DNA from: Flavobacterium sp. 270
Lineage (GTDB): Bacteria; Bacteroidota; Bacteroidia; Flavobacteriales; Flavobacteriaceae
DNA length: 64,000 nucleotides
Assembly: GCF_004368785.1 (NCBI RefSeq)
Contig: NZ_SODM01000001.1
Coordinates: forward strand, 1,426,001-1,490,000
Reading direction: 5' to 3'
In this document: positions 36,128-44,413 of the stretch, piece after piece
How the letters are laid out: the number at the start of each line of letters is the position of its first letter
Position numbering within the stretch: the stretch's first letter is position 1
The notes under the pieces: model-generated
The model's input: the letters and a program-made list of their open reading frames with translations, nothing else
Told to the model about the DNA's origin: nothing
Database searches by the model: none
Made by a program: the position numbers and the translations under genes

Positions 36128-36952
36128 ATGAAAAAATTACTTCTCTTAATTGCCTTTCTTTCTATAGGATTTTCTGCTTTTGCACAAAAATTAGAATACG
36201 AAACAAAATCAAATATTCAATATTATAATGTTACTGCAAATAAAAACGACAGCTATATAAACGAACGTTGTATTCTGGATATTTATTATCCTAAAAACAG
36301 TAAAGGTTTTGCAACTATTGTCTGGTTTCACGGCGGTGGTTTAACTGGTGGCAGTAAGGAAATTCCGGAAGCGTTAAAAAATAAAGGCTTTGCAGTTATT
36401 GGTGTAAACTACAGATTATCTCCTAAAGTAAAAGCAGCAAAATGTATAGAAGATGCAGCAACGGCAATAGCCTGGGCTTTTAACAATATTGCAAATTATG
36501 GAGGCGATAGTTCTTTAATTTTTGTTTCTGGACATTCTGCCGGAGCTTATTTGGCTATGATGAATGGTTTGGATAAAAAATGGCTGCAAAAAGAAGGAAT
36601 CGATGCGAATAAAATTGCTGGTTTGATTCCGTTTAGCGGACAATGCATTACTCATTTTGAGATAAGAAAAGAAAATGGAATTCCAGAAAAACAGCCTACA
36701 ATAGATGCTTTTGCACCTCTATTTTATGTTCGTGCCGATGTTCCGCCATTATTATTAATAACGGGAGACCGAGAACTCGAAATGTTAGGCCGATATGAAG
36801 AAAACGCTTATATGGCGCGTATGATGAAACTTGTGGGGCATACTCAAACAAAACTTTACGAAATGGACGGCTACGGTCACGGTATGACCGAACCTGCTTT
36901 TCCGCTTTTGGTAAATGAAGTAAACAGAATTATAAAAGAACATAAAAATTAA
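36128..36952 (+). CDS. Secreted alpha/beta hydrolase (esterase type)
   Basis: 274 residues with a signal peptide ending near residue 19 (AFAQK). An HGGG oxyanion motif (WFHGGGLTGGS near 65), nucleophile elbow GHSAGA with Ser near 136, and a His in YGHGM near 255 place it in the hormone-sensitive-lipase/carboxylesterase type. It likely acts in the periplasm. The next gene starts 20 bp after its stop, so these two hydrolases may be one operon. Substrate unknown. Confidence 0.88.
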   Translation: MKKLLLLIAFLSIGFSAFAQKLEYETKSNIQYYNVTANKNDSYINERCILDIYYPKNSKGFATIVWFHGGGLTGGSKEIPEALKNKGFAVIGVNYRLSPKVKAAKCIEDAATAIAWAFNNIANYGGDSSLIFVSGHSAGAYLAMMNGLDKKWLQKEGIDANKIAGLIPFSGQCITHFEIRKENGIPEKQPTIDAFAPLFYVRADVPPLLLITGDRELEMLGRYEENAYMARMMKLVGHTQTKLYEMDGYGHGMTEPAFPLLVNEVNRIIKEHKN

Positions 36953-36972
36953 CCCTTAATAAATCCACGGCA

Positions 36973-37518
36973 ATGGAACCAAATTTATTGATATTACCCG
37001 GACTCGGAAATTCCGGCGATAAACACTGGCAGACTTTCTGGCACGAAAAATTTAAAACTTCTAAAAGAATCGTTCAGGACAATTGGGACGAACCTGTTCG
37101 CGAAGAATGGCTGAAAAGGCTCGATGAAGAAATTTCTAAACTCGATTCTCCAACTATTTTAGTAGCGCATAGTTTAGCTGTTTCTTTAGTTTTGCATTGG
37201 GCAGAAAGCAATACAAATAAAAATATTGTCGGTGCCTTTTTAGTTGCGCCTGCAGATGTAGATTCACCTGAACATACACCAGAATCGGTTCGAAATTTTG
37301 CACCAATGCCAATTTACAAACTTCCGTTTCCTTCTGTAGTAGTGGCAAGCGAAAATGATCCGTACGCTACTTTTGAAAGAAAACAATATTTTGCTACACA
37401 ATGGGGAAGCGATTTTGTAAATGTCGGTCAACAAGGACACATTAACTCTGATTCTGATTTAAAATATTGGGAAGAAGGACAGCTTATTTTAGAACAATTT
37501 ATTGCTAAAATAAAATAG
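36973..37518 (+). CDS. RBBP9/YdeN family alpha/beta hydrolase
   Basis: 181 residues with the compact RBBP9 fold: PGLGNSGDKHWQTFW near the start, ILVAHSLAVSLVLHW with the nucleophile Ser near residue 66, and GHINSDSDLKYW near the end containing the His of the triad. Serine hydrolases of this family act in the cytoplasm on unknown small substrates. No signal peptide. Probably cotranscribed with the upstream esterase. Confidence 0.9.
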   Translation: MEPNLLILPGLGNSGDKHWQTFWHEKFKTSKRIVQDNWDEPVREEWLKRLDEEISKLDSPTILVAHSLAVSLVLHWAESNTNKNIVGAFLVAPADVDSPEHTPESVRNFAPMPIYKLPFPSVVVASENDPYATFERKQYFATQWGSDFVNVGQQGHINSDSDLKYWEEGQLILEQFIAKIK

Positions 37519-37549
37519 TTTTCAAAATTCTCTCTCAATTTATAGATTT

Positions 37550-37615
37550 GTCAGACTGAGCGAAGTCGAAGCAAGCGCCAATAGGAACGCCCTTCGACTT
37601 CGCTCAGGGTGACAA
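37550..37615. repeat. Inverted pair of the CTTCGACTTCGCTCAGGGTGAC unit
   Basis: GTCAGACTGAGCGAAGTCGA at 37550 and CTTCGACTTCGCTCAGGGTG at about 37592 form an inverted repeat in the convergent spacer between the RBBP9-like gene and csaA, where it can terminate both. Member of the dispersed family at 30686 and 31236. Confidence 0.85.
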
Positions 37616-37634
37616 TTGCATTTAAAACTGAAAA

Positions 37635-37970
37635 CTAACCAATTCTCAATCCATTATCTATTTTAAAATCGGGAGCTAATAAAATTACGTCTCCATCCTC
37701 GCCTACAGCGCCAAGAACCAAACATTCGCTCATAAACTTTCCAATTTGTTTTTTAGGAAAATTAACAACAGCTACAATTTGTCGGTTTAGCAAATCTTGT
37801 TTTAAATAGCGTTTGGTTATTTGTGCCGATGATTTTCTGATGCCGATTTCTGAACCAAAATCTATTGTTAGTTGATATGCTGGTTTTCTCGCTTCGGGAA
37901 AATCGTTTACTTCTATTATTGTTCCAACACGCATGTCGGTTTTTTCAAATTCACTCCAGGTTAAATCCAT
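37635..37970 (-). CDS. csaA: CsaA-like tRNA-binding / chaperone protein
   Basis: 111 residues from the ATG at 37970; an in-frame ATG four codons upstream is possible. OB-fold tRNA-binding domain seen in MetRS C-termini, with DMRVGTIIEVNDFPEARKPAYQL and KFMSECLVLGA. CsaA is a secretion-related chaperone in Bacillus and binds tRNA-like ligands. Here it stands alone between repeats. Confidence 0.9.
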   Translation of the reverse strand: MDLTWSEFEKTDMRVGTIIEVNDFPEARKPAYQLTIDFGSEIGIRKSSAQITKRYLKQDLLNRQIVAVVNFPKKQIGKFMSECLVLGAVGEDGDVILLAPDFKIDNGLRIG

Positions 37971-38104
37971 TTTTTTTATCATTTTCTACCATTACAAACC
38001 TATTAATTTTGTAATTAATACTACTAATTCTATAACCTTTTTCTGCTGCTTAGCTTTTAATTTTACTAGAGAAAAATTTTAAACTAACGTAAAAAAGATA
38101 TAAC

Positions 38105-38998
38105 ATGGAACATACTGAACCAAATGCCTGCATGACAATTAAGGATTTTGAATCGAATTTAAAACAGGTACATACAGATAAATATATAGAAACGGCACAG
38201 AATGTAAGACTATATGTAAAAGATTATGGTACAGGAAAACCAGTAATTCTTATTCATGGATGGCCGCTTTCTAACGAAATGTGGGAATATCAAATCGATT
38301 TTCTGGTACAAAGTGGTTTTAGGGTAATTGCTTACGACCGACGCGGATTTGGTAAATCTTCTCAGCCTTGGGATGGCTATGATTATGACACGCTGTCTGA
38401 TGATTTACAAGAAATAATTGAGCAATTAGAATTAACAGATGCGACTTTAGTTGGATTTTCTATGGGTGGCGGTGAAGTAGTTCGTTATTTTAGCCGTCAT
38501 GGCGGAAAAGGAGTTTCAAAAGCAGCTTTAATTTCTTCTGTTGTTCCTTTTTTATTAAAAACAAATGATAATCCAGACGGGCATCCGAAGGAAAAAAGCG
38601 ATGCTACGGCATCAGCTTTAAAAGAAGACAGAATTGCATTTTTAGACAATTTCGGGAAAACTTTTTTTGGTATAAATATCATCAATAAACCTTTGAGTAC
38701 ACCACTTTTAGAATATTACAGAGCGCTTTGTTCTGTGGCTTCTCCGCGTGCAACTCTAAAATGTGCTGAATCTTTTTCTTATACTGATTTTAGAGACGAA
38801 TTAGATTTTGTAAAAGTCCCAACATTAATTATTCATGGTGACGATGACAAAATTGTTCCGATTGATTTAACGTCTAAAAAAGCCGCAGAAGGAATTGCCA
38901 ACAATAGATATATTGTTTATGAAGGAGCGCCACACGGCCTTTTTTATACCGAAAGAGAAAAATTAAACAATGATTTACTTGCCTTTTTAAATTCGTAA
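38105..38998 (+). CDS. Alpha/beta hydrolase of the haloperoxidase/arylesterase type
   Basis: 297 residues, no signal peptide. ILIHGWPLSNEMW near 52-64 is the oxyanion region, DRRGFGKSSQPWDGYDYDTLSDDL follows, GFSMGGGEV near 118-126 contains the nucleophile Ser, and the tail has Asp in HGDDDKIVPID and His in GAPHGLFYTE. This is the cofactor-free chloroperoxidase/arylesterase pattern. In vivo substrate unknown. A strong terminator follows. Confidence 0.92.
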   Translation: MEHTEPNACMTIKDFESNLKQVHTDKYIETAQNVRLYVKDYGTGKPVILIHGWPLSNEMWEYQIDFLVQSGFRVIAYDRRGFGKSSQPWDGYDYDTLSDDLQEIIEQLELTDATLVGFSMGGGEVVRYFSRHGGKGVSKAALISSVVPFLLKTNDNPDGHPKEKSDATASALKEDRIAFLDNFGKTFFGINIINKPLSTPLLEYYRALCSVASPRATLKCAESFSYTDFRDELDFVKVPTLIIHGDDDKIVPIDLTSKKAAEGIANNRYIVYEGAPHGLFYTEREKLNNDLLAFLNS

Positions 38999-39019
38999 AT
39001 ACTACACATTTATATTTGG

Positions 39020-39070
39020 TATCCAAAGAACTGCACTTTTAACGAAGTGTGTTCTTTGGATATTTTTTTT
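39020..39070 (+). terminator. Terminator of the haloperoxidase-type gene
   Basis: Long hairpin, arms 39020-39038 and 39045-39062 (TATCCAAAGAAC / GTTCTTTGGATA plus an inner stem), followed by eight T. Confidence 0.92.
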
Positions 39071-39595
39071 ACAACCTGCGAAGTTTTATTCCGGAAATTT
39101 AAGTCTGTTTTTCATGAAACAGCATGAACACTTTCCAATAGATTACACTTGGTACTGTTGCTCCAGATTTTAATTTAAAGAAGACTGCGTCATCAAATGG
39201 AAGTAAACTATTTCCTGCAATTCAAAAAGTTTGCCTATCTTTACCGATCAATTTAGTTATCCTTATGGGGAATATATTATCCTTTACAGCTTTTGGTTTT
39301 TCGTTTTCTTTTTCAAGAAAGCCAATTACTGCTGTAATTATTTCGCATAATAAGGCCTTTATTAATTAGGCCTCCGTCTATTCCATTTTTCTTCATTCGG
39401 GCGGAGGATTTTTCCAGATTTTAGTTTTTATTTTATTTGAAAGAGATCAATCTCTATCAAATCATGTCCTGTTTTATTGCTTTATGTTTTTCATAGAGAA
39501 AATAAATTATAGCTTTTATAAAATCTAAATTATTGGAACCAAACTCAGCGCTGTAAAAACTCAAACAAGCATTAATATTTTAAATAATAACAATT
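39071..39595. other. 525-bp spacer without intact gene
   Basis: No functional gene is seen. It contains a decayed frame with peroxiredoxin-like start (39124-39369), a weak CCTCCG/CGGAGG hairpin (39371-39407) with a short T run, and A/T-rich sequence leading to the Rnk-like gene. No clear TAnnTTTG promoter was found near its start. Confidence 0.6.
39124..39369 (+). pseudogene. Possible remnant of a thioredoxin-fold/peroxiredoxin-like gene
   Basis: From an ATG at 39124 the frame reads MNTFQ, a TAG stop (39139), then ITLGTVAPDFNLKKTASS and onwards to a stop at 39367, 75 codons later. The ITLGTVAPDFNLK start resembles the N-terminus of AhpC/TSA peroxiredoxins, where xGxxAPDFxL is typical, but the rest shows no active-site Cys motif. 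It may be a decayed gene or chance; support is weak. Confidence 0.25.
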
Positions 39596-39985
39596 ATGAA
39601 TACAGTAAAACCAATCCCTACATTTTCTTCGGGAGATTATAATCTTCTGAGGGAATTGATTTTGAAAAGTAAAAATTCAACAAACGCTAAAGAAGCCGGA
39701 CTGCTTTCGCAAGAATTAGACCGTGCTGTAATTAGCAAAGAAGACATTCTTGATGATTCTATTATCCGAATAAATTCTAATATTACAATTGAAGATGTAA
39801 AAGCAGGAAAACAAATGAAAATTCAGATCGTACTTCCATCTGCCGCAAATGTAAAAGAAGGAAAAATTTCTATCCTCGCGCCTTTAAGTGTTGCTATTAT
39901 AGGATTTAAAGAAAATGACGTTGTTGATTGGGAATTGCCTGCCGGAATAAAAACTTTAAAAGTAATTGCTGTGAGCAATTCATAA
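39596..39985 (+). CDS. Rnk / GreA-GreB C-terminal domain protein
   Basis: 129 residues. A C-terminal FKBP-like GreA/GreB domain (about 50-129), with DSIIRINSNITIEDVK and APLSVAIIGFKENDVVDWELPAG typical of Rnk-type nucleoside diphosphate kinase regulators and transcription elongation factors. The N-terminal 45 residues give a short helical hairpin instead of the full Gre coiled coil, so it binds RNA polymerase secondary channel, if at all, differently from GreA. Terminators follow. Confidence 0.85.
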   Translation: MNTVKPIPTFSSGDYNLLRELILKSKNSTNAKEAGLLSQELDRAVISKEDILDDSIIRINSNITIEDVKAGKQMKIQIVLPSAANVKEGKISILAPLSVAIIGFKENDVVDWELPAGIKTLKVIAVSNS

Positions 39986-39992
39986 CTTTTTT

Positions 39993-40021
39993 AAACACCT
40001 CCTTGTGACGGTGTTTTTTTA
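39993..40021 (+). terminator. Terminator after the Rnk-like gene
   Basis: AAACACC / GGTGTTT hairpin with seven T. Confidence 0.85.
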
Positions 40022-40038
40022 TGCTTTATATAAAAAGA

Positions 40039-40069
40039 AAAAAGCATCCCGATCAAAGAATGCTTTTTC
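40039..40069. terminator. Bidirectional terminator between Rnk-like and cytochrome genes
   Basis: AAAAAGCAT / ATGCTTTTT hairpin, convergent spacer, functional in both directions. Confidence 0.8.
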
Positions 40070-40078
40070 AAATATTTT

Positions 40079-40387
40079 TTATAATTGCGAATGAATATAA
40101 TTCGTAATTGATGCAATCTGTGTATCATCAAGTTTCGCTTTTTTCTGCATGCGAACTAAGATTGGCGCCCATTCTTCTTTTGTAAATTTAGTAGGTTCAA
40201 ACAATTTGTGGCATTTTGCACAATTGTTAGCATACAAATTTTGGCCTTCTGCCAATTCTGGTGTCAATGTTGCAGCTTTTGGTGTTGCTTCAGGAGTTGG
40301 TGTTGCTGCAACTGGAGCCGTTTTTTGAGTGCTGCAAGAAACTAGAAATAACGTTATTGCCGCTAGAGTAAAAATTTTTGATTTCAT
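40079..40387 (-). CDS. Monohaem cytochrome c lipoprotein
   Basis: 102 residues from the ATG at 40387; the longer frame upstream crosses a hairpin. Lipobox LFLVSC with Cys18, then an Ala/Pro/Thr-rich linker, and the haem-binding motif CAKCH at 56-60. Met80 in LVRMQKKAK is the probable axial ligand. A small periplasmic electron carrier, partner unknown. A PPIase-cyclophilin gene precedes it with a terminator between. Confidence 0.88.
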   Translation of the reverse strand: MKSKIFTLAAITLFLVSCSTQKTAPVAATPTPEATPKAATLTPELAEGQNLYANNCAKCHKLFEPTKFTKEEWAPILVRMQKKAKLDDTQIASITNYIHSQL

Positions 40388-40416
40388 TAGCTTTGTTTTT
40401 GAATAGTAAATATAAA

Positions 40417-40447
40417 AAAATCCCATTCGTGTTACGAATGGGATTTT
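40417..40447 (-). terminator. Terminator of the cyclophilin-FKBP gene
   Basis: AAAATCCCATTCGT / ACGAATGGGATTTT perfect 14-bp arms, tri-base loop, A run on the left giving T on the minus strand. Confidence 0.92.
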
Positions 40448-40481
40448 TCATTTTAAGATAATTTAGAACCTGTCTAATTAC

Positions 40482-41414
40482 TTATTTTACTTCCATTAAT
40501 TCAACATCAAAAATCAAAGTTGCGTTTGGCGGAATTACTCCTCCTGCACCTGCAGATCCGTAAGCTAAATGAGAAGGAATAACAAAACGAGCTTTGTCTC
40601 CAACTTGCAATAAAGCAATACCTTCGTCCCATCCTTCGATAACTTGTCCTTGACCTAATCTAAATTCAATTGGTTTTTTACGTGGGTAAGAAGAATCAAA
40701 AACTTTTCCAGTTTCCAAAGATCCTTCGTAGTGAACTGCTACAGTTTTTCCTGCTTCAGCTCTTTTACCATCACCTTTTTGAATCATTTTGTAACGTAAA
40801 CCACTTTCTGTTTTATCAAAACCAGCAGCAAGTTGTTCCATTTTAGCTTCAGCAGCAGCTTTTTCATTCGCTTCACGTTTTGCACGAGAACCTTCAAAAG
40901 TTCTGAAAGCTTCGATAGCATTCCATTTCTGAGCTTCTTCACCTACTCTTACGATTTCTACAGACTCTAAAGCATCACCTTGAGCAACTGCATCAACGAT
41001 ATCTTGTCCTTCTACAACATGACCAAAAACAGTATGTTTTCCGTCTAACCAAGAAGTTGGTACGTGAGTGATGTAAAACTGAGATCCGTTTGTTCCTACA
41101 CCAGAGTTAGCCATTGCTAAAATTCCCGGACGATCGTGTTTTAGAGTTGGGTGAAATTCATCATCAAATTTGTAACCAGGACCACCTGTTCCAGTTCCAG
41201 AAGGACAACCTCCCTGAATCATGAAATCAGGAATTACACGGTGAAATTTTAATCCGTCGTAATATTTATTTCCTTGAGGTTTGATTTTATTTTCTAAGTT
41301 TCCTTCTGCCAATCCTACAAAGTTACCTACTGTCCCTGGTGTTAATTCGTGCTCCAATTTTACTAAAATTGAACCTTTGCTAGTATTAAATTTAGCGTAT
41401 ATTCCGTTTTCCAT
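40482..41414 (-). CDS. Two-domain peptidyl-prolyl isomerase (cyclophilin-FKBP fusion)
   Basis: 310 residues. The N-terminal half (1 to about 155) is a cyclophilin, with FHRVIPDFMIQGGCPSGTGTG near 53-73 and GSQFYITHVPTSWLDGKHTVFG near 110-130. The C-terminal half (about 200-310) is an FKBP domain, with VAVHYEGSLETGKVFDSS, GWDEGIALLQVGDKA and PSHLAYGSAGAGG. Both are intact, so both isomerase types are fused in one polypeptide. No signal peptide, so it is cytoplasmic. Such fusions are known in flavobacteria. Confidence 0.95.
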   Translation of the reverse strand: MENGIYAKFNTSKGSILVKLEHELTPGTVGNFVGLAEGNLENKIKPQGNKYYDGLKFHRVIPDFMIQGGCPSGTGTGGPGYKFDDEFHPTLKHDRPGILAMANSGVGTNGSQFYITHVPTSWLDGKHTVFGHVVEGQDIVDAVAQGDALESVEIVRVGEEAQKWNAIEAFRTFEGSRAKREANEKAAAEAKMEQLAAGFDKTESGLRYKMIQKGDGKRAEAGKTVAVHYEGSLETGKVFDSSYPRKKPIEFRLGQGQVIEGWDEGIALLQVGDKARFVIPSHLAYGSAGAGGVIPPNATLIFDVELMEVK

Positions 41415-41482
41415 TGTCGTATTTTTTAATTTGAATGCAAATTTACAAATTAATTTTTTATCAATTTGTGGTTTCTATTTTT

Positions 41483-42655
41483 TTAGTCCCGACGTTTCGG
41501 GATTGATTTAGATGTAAGTCCGTGAACTAATAATGATAATAAGGCCAAAACTGCGCCACCAATTGTAACAGCGTGCCATCCTCCCATTTTCCACAATAAT
41601 AACCCATAAGCAGATCCGGCAGCAGTTCCTAAAAAGCTAAACGACATATATACTGTATTTAGTCTGTTTCTGGCTTCTGGCAGCAACGAATATACTCGGG
41701 TTTGGTTTGAAATATGAACGCCTTGAATTCCAACATCTATAAAAACAATTCCGATAATAATTCCGATTACATTTTCTGCCGAGAAATAGAATACAACAAA
41801 GCTAATAAACAACAACAAACAGCCGTAACCAACTGCTGCTCTTGAATTTCCTTTATCTCCTAATCTTCCAACCAATGGCGCGGCCAAAGCTCCGGAAGCA
41901 CCCACAATTCCGAAAAGTCCGATTGTAGCACTGTTAAAATGAAACGGCGCATCGGAAAGCAATAAAACCATTGTGGTCCAGAAAGCTCCAAATTGTGCAA
42001 AAGAAAAAGAGTTTATTAAAGTAGCTTCACGCAAAACCGGCTGTGTTTTTATCAGCGTAAAAAGCGATTGCAATAATTGTCCGTACGTACCTTCAAACTG
42101 AGGTTTATTAGATGGAAATGTTCTCTGAATAATAAAGAATATTAAAAGACAAATTCCGGCAGCGATATAAAACATTGATCTCCAGCCTAAAATCTGACCA
42201 ATAAGGCCGCTTAAGGTTCTGGAAAGTAAGATACCCACAAGTAAACCGCTCATGATTGTTCCTACTACTTTACCGCGTTCTTCCTGCGCACTCAAAGACG
42301 CAGCCAAAGGAAGAATAAGCTGTGGCACTATCGAAGTTATTCCGATAAGCAGAGAAGCTATTTGTAAAATTAAAAAACTTTTGGCTGTTGCTGCAATAAG
42401 TAAAGCAATTACAGAAGCAAAAGTGGTCATTAAAATTTGTTTTTTTCGCTCTATTTTATCACCAAGCGGCGCCATAAAAAACAAACCAAGCGCATAACCT
42501 GCTTGTGTGAGATACGTTATCGTTCCGGCATTGGCTTCTGGAATTTTAAATTCGTTGGCGATTAATACAATTAGAGGCTGGCAGTAATAAAGGTTTGCAA
42601 CTATAAGTCCAGTGCAAACTGCCATAAATAAGACATTCGTTTTGGATAAATTCAT
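41483..42655 (-). CDS. MFS transporter
   Basis: 390 residues, twelve predicted membrane helices. The MAPLGDKIERKK motif between helices 2 and 3 is the MFS signature, and the C-terminal half repeats LVGRLGDKGNSRAAVG. It resembles the small multidrug or arabinose-efflux-type permeases of DHA1. Substrate unknown. A TCCCGACG..TCGGGA repeat (41487) overlaps its last codons. Confidence 0.92.
   Translation of the reverse strand: MNLSKTNVLFMAVCTGLIVANLYYCQPLIVLIANEFKIPEANAGTITYLTQAGYALGLFFMAPLGDKIERKKQILMTTFASVIALLIAATAKSFLILQIASLLIGITSIVPQLILPLAASLSAQEERGKVVGTIMSGLLVGILLSRTLSGLIGQILGWRSMFYIAAGICLLIFFIIQRTFPSNKPQFEGTYGQLLQSLFTLIKTQPVLREATLINSFSFAQFGAFWTTMVLLLSDAPFHFNSATIGLFGIVGASGALAAPLVGRLGDKGNSRAAVGYGCLLLFISFVVFYFSAENVIGIIIGIVFIDVGIQGVHISNQTRVYSLLPEARNRLNTVYMSFSFLGTAAGSAYGLLLWKMGGWHAVTIGGAVLALLSLLVHGLTSKSIPKRRD
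41487..41502. repeat. TCCCGA..TCGGGA palindrome overlapping the MFS stop
   Basis: TCCCGACGTTTCGGGA, the family at 9532, 30639, 36073. It lies in the last codons of the MFS gene (minus, stop at 41483), which may have extended the protein. Confidence 0.7.
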
Positions 42656-42683
42656 TTTGCAAAAATACTATCTATATTTAAAA

Positions 42684-42730
42684 GATCAGTGTAATCCGCG
42701 TTGAAATTTAAAACACGGATTACACTGATT
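42684..42730. repeat. 19-bp hairpin (AATCAGTGTAATCC type)
   Basis: Arms 42684-42702 and 42712-42730, nearly complementary (one or two mismatches), 9-bp loop, followed by T-rich DNA on the plus strand. Lies between the cupin and MFS genes. Confidence 0.75.
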
Positions 42731-42778
42731 TTTTTCTTTTTTTTATTGAAATTGATATTGTCATTGACATTTAAAATA

Positions 42779-43117
42779 CTATTTCAAAAAATCTTCTCGC
42801 ATTGGACTGAATACATCGGTAAGCATTCCAGTTTCCAGACAAACTACACCGTGAATTGCATGTGGCGGAATATAAAAACTATCTCCTTCTTTTAAAGTCT
42901 GAGTAACACCACTTATGGTTACATCAAATTTACCGCTTGCTACATATGTTACCTGCGAATGATAATGTTCGTGCAAAACGCCAATGCCTCCTTTTTCAAA
43001 ATGAACATTTACGAGCATTACTTTATCATCAAAAGCCAGAATTTTGCGTTTAATCCCTTCGCCTACAACTTCCCACTCTATTTCGTCTCCTTTTATAAAT
43101 TCTTTGCTTGTCTGCAT
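42779..43117 (-). CDS. Cupin domain-containing protein
   Basis: 112 residues, single cupin_2 domain (about 35-105) with the metal-binding EHYHSQ motif (GVLHEHYHSQVTYVASG) and a second His in PPHAIHGVV. Small cupins of this kind are often in detoxification or pectin/quercetin-type reactions; the substrate cannot be named. It follows the FMN-reductase gene directly (stop at 43117 overlaps the ATG, 1 bp) and is cotranscribed. Confidence 0.88.
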   Translation of the reverse strand: MQTSKEFIKGDEIEWEVVGEGIKRKILAFDDKVMLVNVHFEKGGIGVLHEHYHSQVTYVASGKFDVTISGVTQTLKEGDSFYIPPHAIHGVVCLETGMLTDVFSPMREDFLK

Positions 43118-43662
43118 TATTTCTTGTTTTTAATTTGATTTTCAAAATTACTAATAAATTCCAGAACGTTTTTCAACGTTTTTTCATCAATAATATTTCC
43201 CTGATCGTCTAGCTTTCCTCTTATCCCCTGAATTAAAAGTTCTGTTTCGTCTGTAAATTTAGCTTCGATAGTTTTCATAATTAAGCTTAATTGTTCCTGT
43301 CCTTTTTCTCCAGATGCAGAAGCAGTTATTAAACCTACATTTTTATTTGAAAAAACGGTTTTAGAAACGCACCATTCTAAGGCGTTTTTTAAACTTCCCG
43401 GCAGACTGAACACATATTCGGGCGTGCAGATTATAACTCCAATTGCATTTTCGATTTTATCTCTTAAAATATTTACCGTTTCCGGAGGATTTTCAGTATC
43501 TAAATCAGGATTGAAGTGCGGAATAGTTTCTAAATCTTCAAAAATTTCAACTTCAAAATCTTTATTGATATGTTCCGAAATAAATTTCAGGATTTTAAAA
43601 TTACTCGAGTTTTTCCTAGTGCTTCCAGAAATGGCGAGGATTTTTTTCTTTTGATTGTTCAT
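43117..43662 (-). CDS. NAD(P)H-dependent FMN reductase
   Basis: 181 residues, flavodoxin-like. The phosphate-binding loop ISGSTRKNSSNFKIL at about 11-25 and TPEYVFSLPGSLKNALEW near 80-97 are typical of NADPH-dependent FMN reductases (ArsH/SsuE type). It uses NADPH to reduce flavins or quinones in the cytoplasm. Start ATG at 43662; it lies 11 bp after the racemase stop and overlaps the cupin start by 1 bp, so three genes form one operon. Confidence 0.92.
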   Translation of the reverse strand: MNNQKKKILAISGSTRKNSSNFKILKFISEHINKDFEVEIFEDLETIPHFNPDLDTENPPETVNILRDKIENAIGVIICTPEYVFSLPGSLKNALEWCVSKTVFSNKNVGLITASASGEKGQEQLSLIMKTIEAKFTDETELLIQGIRGKLDDQGNIIDEKTLKNVLEFISNFENQIKNKK

Positions 43663-43673
43663 TTCAATTTTAA

Positions 43674-44366
43674 TTATGAAACTGCAAAGTTTACCGCAGC
43701 TTCAGAATGTATTTTTGTCGTATCAAAAACAGGAACCGAAACGTCTTCCTGACTAATTAACATCGGAATTTCGGTACAGCCCAAAATAATTCCTTCGGCA
43801 CCATTTTCGATTAATTTTTCAATGATATTCAGATACGCTCTTTTGGTTTGTTCTTTAATTATACCGCGGCCTAATTCTTCTTTTAAAGTCTGTTGAATAA
43901 AATCACGTTCGTCTTGCAGAAAAGGAACAATAGCTTCAATGTTATTTTCTGCTAGCTTTTTGAAATAAAAATCCATTTCCATTGTGAATTTTGTTCCCAG
44001 CAAACCTACTTTTTTCAACCCTTTTTTATTGATTGCATCTGCAGTTGCGGTTGCCACGTGTATAATAGGAAGATGAATTTCTTTTTCTAATCGATCTGAA
44101 ACTGCATGTGCTGTATTGGCACATAAAACTATGGCATCGGCGCCGCTTTTTTCTAAGCTTTTGCAGGCATTTAGAAGTAATTCAAAAGTTGCGTCCCAAT
44201 CGCCGTTGGTATTATTTCGCTGAAAATCATCAAAATTTAGAGAATAAATAATACACTCAGCAAAATTAAGTCCGCCCAGTTTTTCGTTAATTCCTTCGTT
44301 TATAAATCGGTAATAATCAATTGTCGAAACCCAGCTGATACCGCCAACAAGTCCTAATTTTTTCAT
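43674..44366 (-). CDS. Aspartate/glutamate racemase family protein
   Basis: 230 residues. The two catalytic Cys are present, in VLCANTAHAVS near 82 and LGCTEIPMLIS near 198, the conserved Asp/Glu racemase pair. Preceded by GLVGGISWVSTIDYYR. Amino-acid racemase acting on aspartate, glutamate or a related amino acid. Operon with the FMN reductase and cupin. Confidence 0.92.
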   Translation of the reverse strand: MKKLGLVGGISWVSTIDYYRFINEGINEKLGGLNFAECIIYSLNFDDFQRNNTNGDWDATFELLLNACKSLEKSGADAIVLCANTAHAVSDRLEKEIHLPIIHVATATADAINKKGLKKVGLLGTKFTMEMDFYFKKLAENNIEAIVPFLQDERDFIQQTLKEELGRGIIKEQTKRAYLNIIEKLIENGAEGIILGCTEIPMLISQEDVSVPVFDTTKIHSEAAVNFAVS

Positions 44367-44413
44367 ATTCTGTTTCTCTAATTGAGTGTTTATTATGGTT
44401 TAAGTTTATTTTT

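Noticed and set aside
41487..41502. TCCCGACG..TCGGGA palindrome as MFS terminator
   Set aside because: It lies inside the last codons and has no T run, so it was kept only as a repeat.
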